Positions 35,214 through 46,500 of a stretch of 64,000 bases of DNA are shown here, in pieces; positions within the stretch are counted from its first letter, which is position 1, and every line of letters starts with the position of its first letter. A program made the position numbers and the translations under genes. The notes beneath the pieces are model-generated. The model saw nothing but the letters and a program-made list of their open reading frames with translations, had not been told where the DNA came from and searched no databases. Origin of the DNA: Trissonchulus latispiculum (taxonomy: Eukaryota > Nematoda > Enoplea > Enoplida > Ironidae); NCBI GenBank assembly GCA_030248195.1, contig JASAND010015452.1, positions 55,937-119,936 on the forward strand, given 5' to 3'.

Positions 35214-35987
35214 CTAAAATATTAATTCTATTGAATTACAATGTGAAAGAGAAATCTGTGCTACTGGCGGGAAGCAAACTGTGGATCTGCACACAAATGC
35301 TGGCCAATAATTAGTAAAAACTAAATTCGAATTCTGCGATTATGTGAATGGAATTTTAAACTTATTCTTCAGAAATATGTTCTAAATGATTATATTGATG
35401 TTCGTAGTACTGACAGCCTTTTCAACTGTGAAAATAAAAACGGACATAAACTGTTAGTGCTTAACTGGCAAGGCATATGTGTTCATTTAATCCTAACACA
35501 GGTATGAATAGCACCAACAACGAGCAAACATGTTTCAACTTAAAATTTTGGATAAAATTGAGCTAATCTTGAAGTCAGAATCGATAGAAATGCAGTATAT
35601 AATCATGGCATTTATGTCCTAACCAACTGTTCAGTGACTCAGTTTCATTCGGCAATTCTGTTGAACTTTTGTTGTGTTCTCAGCGTTCGGTTAGCTGAAG
35701 CTGCGTAGAAAGAGTTCACGCCTGCTAACTACTTTTGAAACACTGCCCTGGACACCTTCTTGTTTAATTTAATTCAATCACTCCTGATTTAAGGGGGGGG
35801 GTCCATTTTTGGCCGATTTTCGATCATCTCTGATTTTTCTAATTTTCACATATTTTGTCGTTCGATTGCTACATTTTAATGAGTTTTTAAAATTAAAGTG
35901 AGATCTCTTATGGTTAACGAGTAATTTCACCTCAAAGTTGATACCAGTATGTGTTAAACATAGAAAATTGGAAAAGTTTCAATTCTT

Positions 35988-36325
35988 TGACTAGTGACAA
36001 AAAATCTCGAAACTGCTCAAAGATTACCAGCATCATTTGGTATGGTTAGAAACGTATATTTACATGCTGTGATTTGTTAGAATTCGATTCTCCAGTTAGG
36101 CCTATGAATTTTTAATAATTTTTGAAACCTGCTGACTGTGAAATTTGACGTTTTTCGTTACTGAGAACTGGGGGGTTTCAACTTGGAGCAAGCATTACTA
36201 AAATTCAAAGGCCTAATTAAAAAATCTAATTCCAACAAATCATAGTACGTAAATATACGTTTCTAACCATACCAAATAATGCTGGTAATCTTTGCGCAGT
36301 TTCGAGATTTTTTGTCACCAGAAAT
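35988..36325. mobile_element. Small inverted-repeat element
   Basis: Arms of about 135 bp (35988-36122 and 36190-36325) pair with few mismatches, including GTGACAAAAAATCTCGAAAC and its inverse. The spacer is about 65 bp. It has no coding content. Confidence 0.75.
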
Positions 36326-37227
36326 TTGGCTTTCTTCCAAAATTTATAAAATTTTCGATTTTGTGCCTTTAGTGAGGCAATGTCAATCAGCAGCTGCCAA
36401 ATGCCAAAATATCTCATTGGACGTTATTTCACAGCTGTAGCTCGGTTTTGACTACAGTTGTGTCAGCTAAGTGGCCCAGCTTGGTCGTTGCAAGGTCAGT
36501 CTTGGTCAATTTGCCGGTCAGTTGCATATGGCAAAAAATGGTGATTTTTCAAAATTTTCAAAATATTTCATATTTTATATCAATGGAAAGTTCACAGTTC
36601 CAGCATAAATTCTTCTCGTAGAACTACGGTTCGAAAATGCTTCTATTTTAATCGCTGTTAAATGTTTCGAGAAAACAGTCTTGGTCCTGTTTCGCCGTAA
36701 AATTCGTTAGCGAAAACACTGATCGTGCTTAACGGGTTTGAAACTGTTTAAAAATGGTCTAATTTGTGGTATTTAGACATAAGCAAGAAAATCAAGCCAA
36801 GTTCTTGAAATTAATATGCGAAAACTTACTTGAGTTTGCGACAGTACCCTCATTTTTGCTGATATTCAAATTGTACCTACTCAATGAATGGCTCATAACT
36901 TAAAGAGAACTGAACGAAACAACTCAAAATTTAAAATTTACAAATACAACATATGTGGCTGAATTATGTGTGAAAATGAGCGAAATCTGTGGTTTGAAAG
37001 TTTTTCACGATGGACTCCACTTAAGGCGTTCAGATTACAGTATATTACATTACAACAGTTTCAACGTACGAGGAAATTGAGCTTGCCCGATAAGCAACCA
37101 CAGCGATACTACGAACAGATGCCGGACGTCCATTCTCTTTTGACATCACAAGCCAACCATAGCAGAGATTATCAGTACAGTCAGACCTGAAACTTTTAGG
37201 CATTTTGTTGTCAAAAGTATGCTGACA

Positions 37228-37932
37228 AGAGTATTAGCAAGAGTCCATGATTTTCTCCTATATATTAGAAGAAGAGTAAGCCACTAGAGGGCTCCTCTTC
37301 TTGGCATTGCGTAACGGTGCTCCGACCACAATACGCGAATGTTCTCCCATTTGGGGGGGGTCGACAGGTATACCCCCTCCGTTTGGTGGGGGGGGGGTAG
37401 TCGAAAGTGGTGCCCCGGTGGGGGGGGGGGGTCACACGAAGTGGTCCCCGTTGGGGGGGGGGGGGGTCACAAAAAGTGGTCCCAGTTTGGGGGGAGTCGC
37501 CAACAGCCAATCAGATTGAGCGAAAGTTAGCCTGGCAGCGACCCCCCCCCAAACGGGGACCCCTTTTGACTACCCCCCAACCAAACGGGGACCACTTTTG
37601 GCTACACCCCCTAAACGGGGACCCATGTTCAAATAGAACAAAAACTACTGTAATCCTCTGCTTTACCCCCCCCCCCCCAAACGGAGGGTGGTTTCTGCAA
37701 TCTGATTGGCTGTTGGCTACCCCCCACCAAACGGGGACCTCTTTCTGGCTACCCCCCCTCCCCCTCCAAACGGAGGGGGGGTATGCGATGTGGATTTGGT
37801 CGACCCCCCCAAACGGGGGAGCATTCGCGTATTGTGGTCGGAGCACCGTTGCGCAATGCCAAGAAGAGAAGCCCTCTAGTGTCTTACTCTTCTTCTTAAT
37901 AATAGTGCAATTATGCACTCTTGGTATTAGAT
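37228..37932. mobile_element. G/C-run foldback element, CCAAGAGT family
   Basis: Inverted arms (37264-37366 and 37799-37901) share AAGAAGAGTAAG, ACTAGAGGGC and ATACGCGAATG. The interior holds about ten units of the type CCCCCAAACGGGGACC, facing both ways, with G or C runs up to 12. CAAGAGT marks both outer ends. The apparent Pro/Gly-rich frames across it are repeat products. Confidence 0.8.
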
Positions 37933-38107
37933 CCTTATCCTTGTGTAAGTACAGTGTAAGCATGGACTTGTGAACAACTAGCTAAATAGTCGTCACTATA
38001 GACGGAAATAGATTAATTCACGGAAATGTCAGCACTAATAAGTATTCAATTCAAAACTTAACGACTGATTTATTCTTTATTTATTTATTATTTATTTTAA
38101 TGAAAAA

Positions 38108-38184
38108 TTCGGGCCTGAGGTGAGGATCGAACCAACAACCTTTGGCTAACTGGGCTACCGCTCTACCGATTGAGTAAACCTATG
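38108..38184 (-). repeat. tRNA-derived (SINE-like) copy 1
   Basis: On the minus strand the segment has an A-box-like ACTCAATCGGTAGAGCG and an exact B box GGTTCGATCC, about 40 bp apart. The acceptor stem does not pair, so it is a tRNA-derived repeat rather than a tRNA gene. Confidence 0.6.
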
Positions 38185-38385
38185 CACAATCGCACCAATC
38201 TTAAGTTTGAATTCGTTCCCAAACAGTACAGACACGTTCTTGAATAGACATATAGCCCTGTCAAAGACACATACCTCGCGAGACAAGCTCAAGCTGTCAG
38301 GTGGTGCACGATGGCTGTAGAGTATTACAAGATTATAAACAAAAGAAGGAAGGATGTCAGTACAGCACCTCCGACCCGAAAAATT

Positions 38386-38462
38386 GGGGCATGAGGTGGG
38401 GATCGAGCCCACAACCTTTGGCTAATTAGGCCAACGATCTATCGATTGAGCCACCCAGCTTA
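38386..38462 (-). repeat. tRNA-derived (SINE-like) copy 2
   Basis: On the minus strand GTGGCTCAATCGATAGATC is followed by a paired stem TTGGC/GCCAA around a seven-base loop (would-be anticodon AAT). The T arm is perfect (GTGGG CTCGATC CCCAC). At most four of seven acceptor pairs form. Copy 1 lies 200 bp away in the same orientation. Confidence 0.6.
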
Positions 38463-40311
38463 AACTGAATTTTTTCAAAAACCTGTATAACAAACGGACT
38501 TCGATTTTGAAACCTTTTTCACAAAATCGGTGACAAATTGTTCGGTTCCTTTTGGTCATTCTTGCAAGTCAAAGAAACTCGAAAAAAACTGAATTTCTCA
38601 AAATAGAAATACATATCTTGCCATTCACTTTAGTGAGACTGCAAGCACATCCACAGCAAATTTGCCAGCACACCCACACCGAATTTGAACTCAGTTGGCA
38701 AGTTTTGCGCTTTAAGAAGTGCAAGGGCTAATTCGAAGTCCCAACGAACTACTTCCAGTTAATTAATACCATCAATAGCGTCTGGATTGGTTTTAAAATT
38801 AAAAAAATTATTCAAATCTTAAAATTCTAATCCGCGGATTAAAATCTTGCAGGATTAAATCTTTTAATTACTGGAGGATTAAGCGTTTTAATCCTGCGGG
38901 TTTTTAATCCGTTTAATCTGACCATTTTCATCTTCGAAGAAATAGAAAACTTTGGCACACTACAGGAGATAAGTTCATAAAAATTTTGAGATAAAAATTA
39001 ATTTTTAATTAATGCTTTCAAGTTATTCCAGTTAAAGTTTCATTTTAAGTGAAAAGCCAATTGTACAACATGATAATTTGTTCTCTTTATACATTCACTG
39101 CTGGCCCCCCCCCCTCTATTTGTAATGTGTATTAGAACTGTGTATAAGAGTTGACCATCATTAAACCTTTCTATTAGACTTCAAATTGGAAACTGCTCAG
39201 TAAAGTCTGCAATAAAATCACTAAGATTCAGATCTAATCTGGGGGCCCCAGCTATGGTCATCAAGCCATGCCTAAAACTCGGTCCCGACTCCGGCCCGGG
39301 TGCATAAAACACTGGCATTTTTAGGGGTTTGAAACTGGGAAGTGGAAGGCAGGGGCCTCCGAAAAGTGGGGGGAACCCGAGGTACCTATTTACCTATTTA
39401 CCGAAATGTTTAAGTATTTTAAGGTAAAAGCAGAAAAAATCGCTAATCTTAAGCTTAAAATGAACTTATAAGCCCATAAATTAGAAGTCAGTTTAAAAGG
39501 TCCTAAATTAAAATAAATAAAATTAAATTAAAGGTTACACTTATAGCTATGAAATATTTTTAATGAAATGCAGCTTAGCCCATGTGGCTTCTATCTCCAG
39601 GAATAATCGGCTGAAGTTTTTCTTAGGTAGGATTTGCTTGATTCGATATTCCTTTTCAAATATAGGTGTCTTGACAAACTTGAAAGTGACAAGACATACT
39701 TTATGTGGAACGAAGATTTTCGTCCGTCCAAGTATTAGGGTAGACATTGTATGCCTAAGGACAGTTTTGACTAGTAAAGGTCAAATTATAGGCAGAAGTT
39801 AAATTTGCAGTTTTGATTTGTAGGCAAAAGGACAGATTGGAGTTTTGTTGTCGCCTTGTCGCCAGCTTCTAAGAGTAGGCAGAAGTTAAATAGGTATAAG
39901 TACAGTAAAGCCTACGAACTACAACAAGTTGTGCCCCAAAAGGACATAATTCCTGTGCCGAGAATGAAATACTATTGAATTCTTGTATATAAGCTTAAAC
40001 TCCAGCATAAAACATAACTTTGAGAAGTTCAATTTGCTGGCAATCGGAAGACACCGACAAAAGATCCTTGAGAATGTTTGTACACATTGCTAGTTTTAGA
40101 GATGCAACAAATCCGTCTTACAGATTCCGGCTGCAGTCGGAATAAAACTTAACTGTTACACCACGCAGTTTCAAAAAAATTATCACTATACCTGAAGACC
40201 TTGTCATTTTACTTAGTAAAGAAAGCAAAAGTTGCTAGAATTCTGATTAACAAAATCCATCGATCGTTGAAGCTCTCTTCTGTTCCGTTGGTTATTGCTC
40301 GCAAGTTATTG
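38463..40311. other. No gene recognised
   Basis: AT-rich sequence with short frames only. Confidence 0.5.
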
Positions 40312-40668
40312 CCATGAGTACATAATAACTAAGAGTTTTACAAGCGTCACACTCTTAGTTACTAAGCTGGGGACATCATATGCACTATAACGGCCCACTC
40401 CCCCACAAATCAGACCCCAGCGACCCGTCCTCCCCACTTGTGTGTTTGTGTTGAAGCCAAAAGCGTTCTATCGCAGCTGGCCACTTTCGAGCCTCAACAC
40501 ATAAACATACAAGCGATTGATGGTACACAGCTGTGTACTAGGTACTTATTTGTGGTGGGGTCACTGGGGTCTAATTTGAGGGAGGGGGGGTGGGCCGTTA
40601 TCATGCAGATGATGTCCCCAGCTTAGTAACCAAGAACTTAGTTATTACGTACTCTTATTATTACTGAA
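40312..40668. mobile_element. 350-bp foldback element, CCAAGAGT-like family
   Basis: Arms 40312-40432 and 40546-40668 pair; both contain TACTAAGCTGGGGACATCAT and GGGTC or GGCCCAC blocks. The outer end resembles the CCAAGAGT family (GAGTACATAATAACTAAG). Confidence 0.75.
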
Positions 40669-43600
40669 TGGAAACTTTTTGTAACCTGGTGAACCAGAAA
40701 TCATTTAGTAAGCATTTATAGTAGCTATTAAGTGCAGTAGAAATTTTGCCAGACATTGTCGTCAATCAAGTCTTGAAAAGCTTTCATACAACGTCATCAA
40801 TTGGCAAGTGCTTAAGTACCCAGAGCTCCAGCTGTTACAGGTGTGAGACTACCTTAAATCTGCTGCTGAACTAACTAGAAGTCCGATAAAATGGAATCGA
40901 TTGCTTGCATAGCAATTGAAGTTATTCATTTCAAGACATATCTTATTATGAGTAAAACAGTATTTTTGAGTTATGGCAATAGTCCCACAAGGTTTGTTCC
41001 GGATGAAAGCATCAAAACAAATGTTGGTTAAGACTGCCTGGTAGACAATGGTTTGACTATAAAACATTTATAACAGTAAGAAAAATCGCCAAACCTCACG
41101 AGGACAACATAAAGTAACTAGTTTACCTCGCTGCAGAAGTGATAGTTCTGAGAATGGAGAAAGTATTGTTTAACTTTCTTACAAAATTCAGGGTAAAGGC
41201 GGTTTACATGTCGAAGAAGCCTAGTTGTGGAGATTTATCTGTTAACTACCGGTTTACTGTCCGGTACCAAACTGGTACTTAAATGGCGATACGATGCAGG
41301 TTCTCTGGCTAGGCCTACCTAGTGTAGAAATGTTGTTGCTCACTGTACTGCTGAATAAATGATCAATAAAGAAATGTGCAGGTTCTTCGCTCGGTAGTGT
41401 ATGCCTAAATAAATTCTCCTCGCGCCTAACTCTCGAAATAATAGAAACTAGGAAATTAGGAAAGACACGATACTTTTACTTCACTTAAACAAATTCAACT
41501 ATACATTTTCAAACTTTCAAAGACACCAAATCTCGATAATATAACAAAATATGCACAACGAATTCACTATTGAGACTCAAAAAGTCACAGCTGCCAACTT
41601 AAAATTCACCACACAAACCTGACTGATCCCGCCCGAATCGTTCAACCAACTTAACAACTAACGGACACCCACTCTTTTTTAATTCAAACTCCATAGTGAA
41701 AAACTACCCGATTAGCTAAGGTCAGAATTTGTTTCATCGTTTATGAAGATTTTCACGAAAGAATACGAAATATTCCACAGAAATACCCCCTCTTTTCCCC
41801 GCGCGCCCACGCCGCGTTACAGTAATTAGTAGGGTAAAATTTTGGATTAGTCAGAAAACGTACGTACTAGTATGGTAAAACGCGTGTGAGAAAATTTTCA
41901 AAAACCATAAAATTACACTAAGGAACCTCCCTAGAGACGGACAAAGGACAGAGCGCCAACAACACACATACAAGGGCCCACTACAGGGCGCCTGCCCAGA
42001 TAAAGCAGAAAAATTACGTACTTAACACAATATACAACACACAACGACAATATACAGACCCGCAGAGAACCACGCGGCATACAAGAGACGAAGAAAGAAA
42101 TTTTTCCCAAACCTCCTACACTCTAAGACACTTTCACCAAATTTTAAAAACAAAGTACTCGAACCGGATAACCGACTAACAATGCCACAAAACAGGTAGA
42201 TATGTAGTAATAAAGCACATTATAATAAAGCACAAACAGTATAAAGCACCGACGAATCTTCGACATGGCAAAACAATGGCAGCATACAAATGGCAAGAAT
42301 ACTTTTTGATGAAGAAAGTATCGTGATCTCCTTTTTTAGACAGAAAGAAAAGAAACACAAACCGAAAGATAAGTACCCGACAAAGTAAGGAATGAGTAAA
42401 AATACAACACAAAAAACTGCTGGTAGTAGAACTAAACAATATAAGTATAAAAGATACAGTGGCCAAGCCAAGGTAGAGAGCACCCTAATAAAAACAAAGA
42501 AAAATCCGAAACCTCCTGCAAAAGGAAGAAAATTTCAGGTTTTTAAAGTAAACTTTCACCCAGCTTCCCCCACCCACGCACAACCCAAAACCAAAGTCCA
42601 AGTCCCCCCCACCACTATTAAAGATATCAGTACATAAGATACGCAAGTGAAAACAAACAAACAACAAATGGGGAGAGGGGAAAAGACAGACCTGTGCCGG
42701 GGAAAGGTGGTTTGGAATCAGCATAATGCGCCACCCGACACACACCCGTTTCCAAAAGACACTCGGGCCCACCAAACGTCACCAACCCAGAACCCAACTT
42801 CGTGCCACCAGGCACACACCCAATCCAATGTTCCAATGTTCCAAAGTTCCAGGGCGCCAGAACTGGCCTCCGCCCAAATACCGGAACCGAAGAAACCGGT
42901 CAAATCACACCAGATGAGGTCCACCTGTGCCCCCGGCGGGCCGCCCGCCAAAGGGCTAGAACCCTCCGGAAGCGTGAAAGCACCCAGGGACCATAGACAA
43001 GCAACCAACTAAACAGAGCCCAGACAAGCTCTCCCAAACCAAGAACCGTAACCTCCGGGTTCCAACGGCCAAGCCAACCATTCCACTCCGGCGCTTCACA
43101 AGGGGAGGCACAGGCCTGCCGGGACGGGCGGGTGGAATGTTACTAAAAATACAAAACAAATATAAGTACGTACGTTAGTATATATACACAAAACAATACA
43201 AAAATGTACACAAAACAACAACTCGTATCAAAACCCCACAACCATCAATAACACATCTACTACCAGCACAACCAACTGTAGGCCCTACCTACGAATTTAG
43301 GGAGGGAAACGGCCAGAGATCCCAGCCCCAGGAATCCTGATCCCAGGTCAGGGCGCTTTGACAGTTCCCTATCAAGAAAAGACGGCTGAAAACTAACGGA
43401 ATCTATGTGAACGTGCTGCTAGTCACTCTCCGTGAGCCCCGGAATCCTGATCCGAGGACCAGGACAGTGACAGCAGCACCCCACGCGAGGCGGGAGAAAG
43501 TTAAAAGTACCCTCAGAACTATTGCCTATACGTGTATATAAATGAAGGTGAAAAAGAAAACGTTAGAAAAGATAAAGATAAGAAATTTTAATTTGAGATC

Positions 43601-44023
43601 ATATGGTAGGAGGTTCTGGACAACTTCAGATTGGGCTGAGGGGTAACACACCCCCACGGAAAACCCGTATAATCAACTAAATTTAGCTTTACTGAATATG
43701 AAAGTATGCTTTTTAGCACAAAGAAATCAAGAAAAGACGCACGGGTAGTGCTTCTCGTGAAAAACCCCACCCCCTTAATTTCAAAAGAATTTAGTACAAA
43801 GTTAATGTAACCGTCTTCTTTACAATCTAAAATATACGTACACAAACAATCTACAAAATACAATCTTCCCCCCATTGTACACCCGGAACCTCCTATAATA
43901 ATAGGGTAAAATTATACGCTTTGTCAAAAATAGATAAAAAGATTAAAGTTAAAAATAGTACCACCACAGGACACAACCCCCTACTGGGCCAAAAAAACCA
44001 ACGCTCCCCACAACAACAAAACA
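40669..44023. other. No gene recognised; A/C-rich plus strand from about 41.9 kb
   Basis: Open frames here on both strands lack domains. From about 41,900 to 44,000 the plus strand is strongly A/C-biased and T-poor. This may be the remainder of the element that carries the NADAR segment. Confidence 0.45.
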
Positions 44024-45249
44024 TCAACGCTGGCGCTGCCTGTAGGCCGCTTCCCGCCTGTGCCGAGTCTTCTCTTCAGCGTCGACCTCCCTGGGTAAAT
44101 TTGGGAACAGTTCAGCACGCACAATCATCAAAAGTTTGCCCATCCAATTTTTTCCCGGACGCTTGGGATCAATCATAAGACGACGAATTTCAGTGGCCGA
44201 TTTTCGAACAAGCTTAGAAAAATCCGTACATACACCCCAGTACTTATCCTTATTCACCGCTTCAGCCAAATACGCAACCCCCGAATTTTGCAACGCCTTG
44301 TAGAGTTGGGGACACGATCGAACTTTAGCCCTCAAACACTCTAGCATGTATACAGCCCGAACCACCGACTCATTATCGCGCCACATACGACTCAAAGGAG
44401 AATTTGGGGGGACCCAATGCGTCAGAAAAATTCAGCGGCCTTCTTAGCTGCAAAAGGGGACCCCGTCTGAACGATTTCACGCGCCGGCTGATGTAAACCG
44501 AACCAATCGTACGCCTTGTAAAACTGATAAGGGTACTCGTTCACTGCAAATTGACGCCTCCACAAGTTCATATATTCATCCTGAACCTTCGCATCCGGAT
44601 CTGGCTGCAGAGGATACATGTTGGACATTGGCATTCTACTACCTTTGAAAAACACAACCTGTGGGTATTCCCCTACACTATCTTCTGACATCAACCGATG
44701 AGCCCAAATTTTGGATTCCAAATCAGTGACAAGGTCATTCAGTTGCTGGGCTCGTTTCTCTCAGGCGTCCTGTACTCGACTAAATGGAGTAGTAAATCGC
44801 CGCATGTGAGGATAACAACGAATCGGCGGAAACAATCTAGAAATAGCGTCAGCAAAAGCAGCAGTACGATAAGGGCCATAACCTAACATTTCTAAAGAAT
44901 CAAAAACAATGTGGCCATCTCGTTTCAAGGCTGGAAAAACAACCGTACAAGCCCAAAATTCTGGATCAAAACCCGGAAACAAGCAATTTGGATCCAAGGC
45001 GGCAGGCTGACGTTCATAGATGATCTCGACTGAAGCCCCCGGGATCAATTCCTTCAAATGCTTATGATACTTTTCAATGATATTGGAACTCAAGGCAAAA
45101 GGGATAGCCAACTCACGAAGATGTTGGTCCCAAAAATTCCAGGTAGCAACAAAGAGCGGATTTAGATGCCGAGGTTCCGTCTTCGCCCGAAGATTCGGAA
45201 GATACGCCACTTGCCATTGCGGTTCTGAATAGGTTCTGAAAGGAACAGC
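44024..45249 (-). pseudogene. NADAR (YbiA-like) domain protein, broken
   Basis: Reading leftward, an unrecognised region of about 160 residues (to 44761) is followed in the same frame, after a single TGA, by a coiled-coil-like stretch. Then comes the first half of a NADAR domain (PMSNMYPL, YPYQFYKAYDW, AAKKAAEFF). After a frameshift near 44400 the second half follows (YLAEAVNKDKYWGV, PGKNWMGKLLMIV), ending at 44024. NADAR/YbiA proteins are N-glycosidases; bacterial members act on ADP-ribosylated guanine or riboflavin intermediates. The 5' end is cut at 45249, where palindrome DNA begins. Whether it was cargo of a transposon or a host gene piece is unknown. Confidence 0.65.
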
Positions 45250-45289
45250 TATGACTCGCCTTATTAGTTTCACCCCATGCTTAATAAGT

Positions 45290-46500
45290 TTTACTACAGA
45301 GACCTATAATTCCCTAACCCTTTCACTCTTCTTTAAACAGCCCGGGTACACTTTTTTGGGTAGGATCTAATACAAAGAAGTTTTTAAAAGCAATTTTCCA
45401 GCTTTCCTTATTTTCGTATGGGACACAGTCATTTAAATCAGTTGAGGAGCAGGCAAAGTATAGGGAATCGGTGTCCATCTGACAAAGTTGAAACGTCCCC
45501 GGTCGTAGGTTTGGTTTGAGGCAATCGTAATAAAATTCTAGCATCCTTAATTCTGCGTATTGGTAGACAAAGAACCCTACTAACTCAGGGAGTCTGTGGA
45601 CAACTTTGGATTTGGCTGATTGAACTTCGTAAACTCCATTTCCTAAATCATCTAGTCTTCTGAATCTCCAACCATTTACCTCTCTACTTGCACTAGATCT
45701 CTGACAAAATTTATCTCTGACAATATTAAGTCCGTATGTTTTTCCACGTTTGTTATAGTTCTACCATAATAAGAATTTCCTAAAAGTTTAAACATTTCCC
45801 CCTTGACTGCTGGTCCGGATCAGAATCAGCAGCAGATCGATGGTAGGTAACCTCGTCTCCCAGTTCTTTAAAACAGGGTTTAGGTTTGAATTCTATTGCT
45901 TGGTGAATCTTTGTAATTTTGAGATCATGTTTTAGATACCACTTGATCAGGGGAGTAGCTAGGAGAATGTTTTTGCCAAAATAACTTCCAATCAGTCCCC
46001 TCCTAGGTTGTGCCATCAGGCCATTTTCCTCGCGAAACTTCCTCATATGATCCCCGATGTCTTCCCTAGTAATTTCGACATTTTTAAATATAGGAGTCAT
46101 CTCAGCAAAGTATTCGTTTTATCTTCAGGTACCTCAATATCTACCTCAACTAGTCCAAAAAGTGTATTAGCTTGAACCTGAGTGACCGTCTCACCAAAAG
46201 TAAGGATTGATTTTTTCTTAGGAAAGTTGAAATGTTCGTCCATAAACTCTTGCATGTCCTTTGATTCTTTTAAGTCTTTATCGAACTCACACTCCCACTT
46301 TTCAATCAAATCAAAACCCCCATCTTTAATAGCCTGCGATACACTTTCTGTTCTTTCACTTTTTTGCCTTCTGTCATTCGGATCTTTATTTCTGTCTAAC
46401 TCACACCCATGTCCATGGAAAAATCACCCGTGAAACTGGAGGACGAGATTCTTTTCTGCGACCCATCCGTCAACTTTAGATTTCCCTACATTTTTGTCCC
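45290..46500 (-). pseudogene. Polymerase palm C-terminal region (left copy)
   Basis: Pieces in three frames include an FHG.FFHGHGC region, here with a private TGT to TGA change near 46426, the motif B region (LLGNSYYGRT) and motif C (QMDTDSLYFA). The thumb region is missing because the arm ends at 45250. Shared stops and frameshifts with the right arm show the element was already defective before or during duplication. Confidence 0.8.

Noticed and set aside
35387..35455. Plus-strand signal-peptide-like start (MIILMFVVLTAFS)
   Set aside because: It ends after 22 codons, no donor or downstream exon was found, and it lies opposite the lectin gene's upstream region.
38386..38462. Functional tRNA-Ile gene
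   Set aside because: The T arm and anticodon stem pair, but at most four of seven acceptor base pairs form. A tRNA-derived repeat is more likely.
42176..43159. Hydrophobic and Pro-rich frames on both strands
   Set aside because: No domain, no splice context, and strongly biased base composition. They are likely chance frames.
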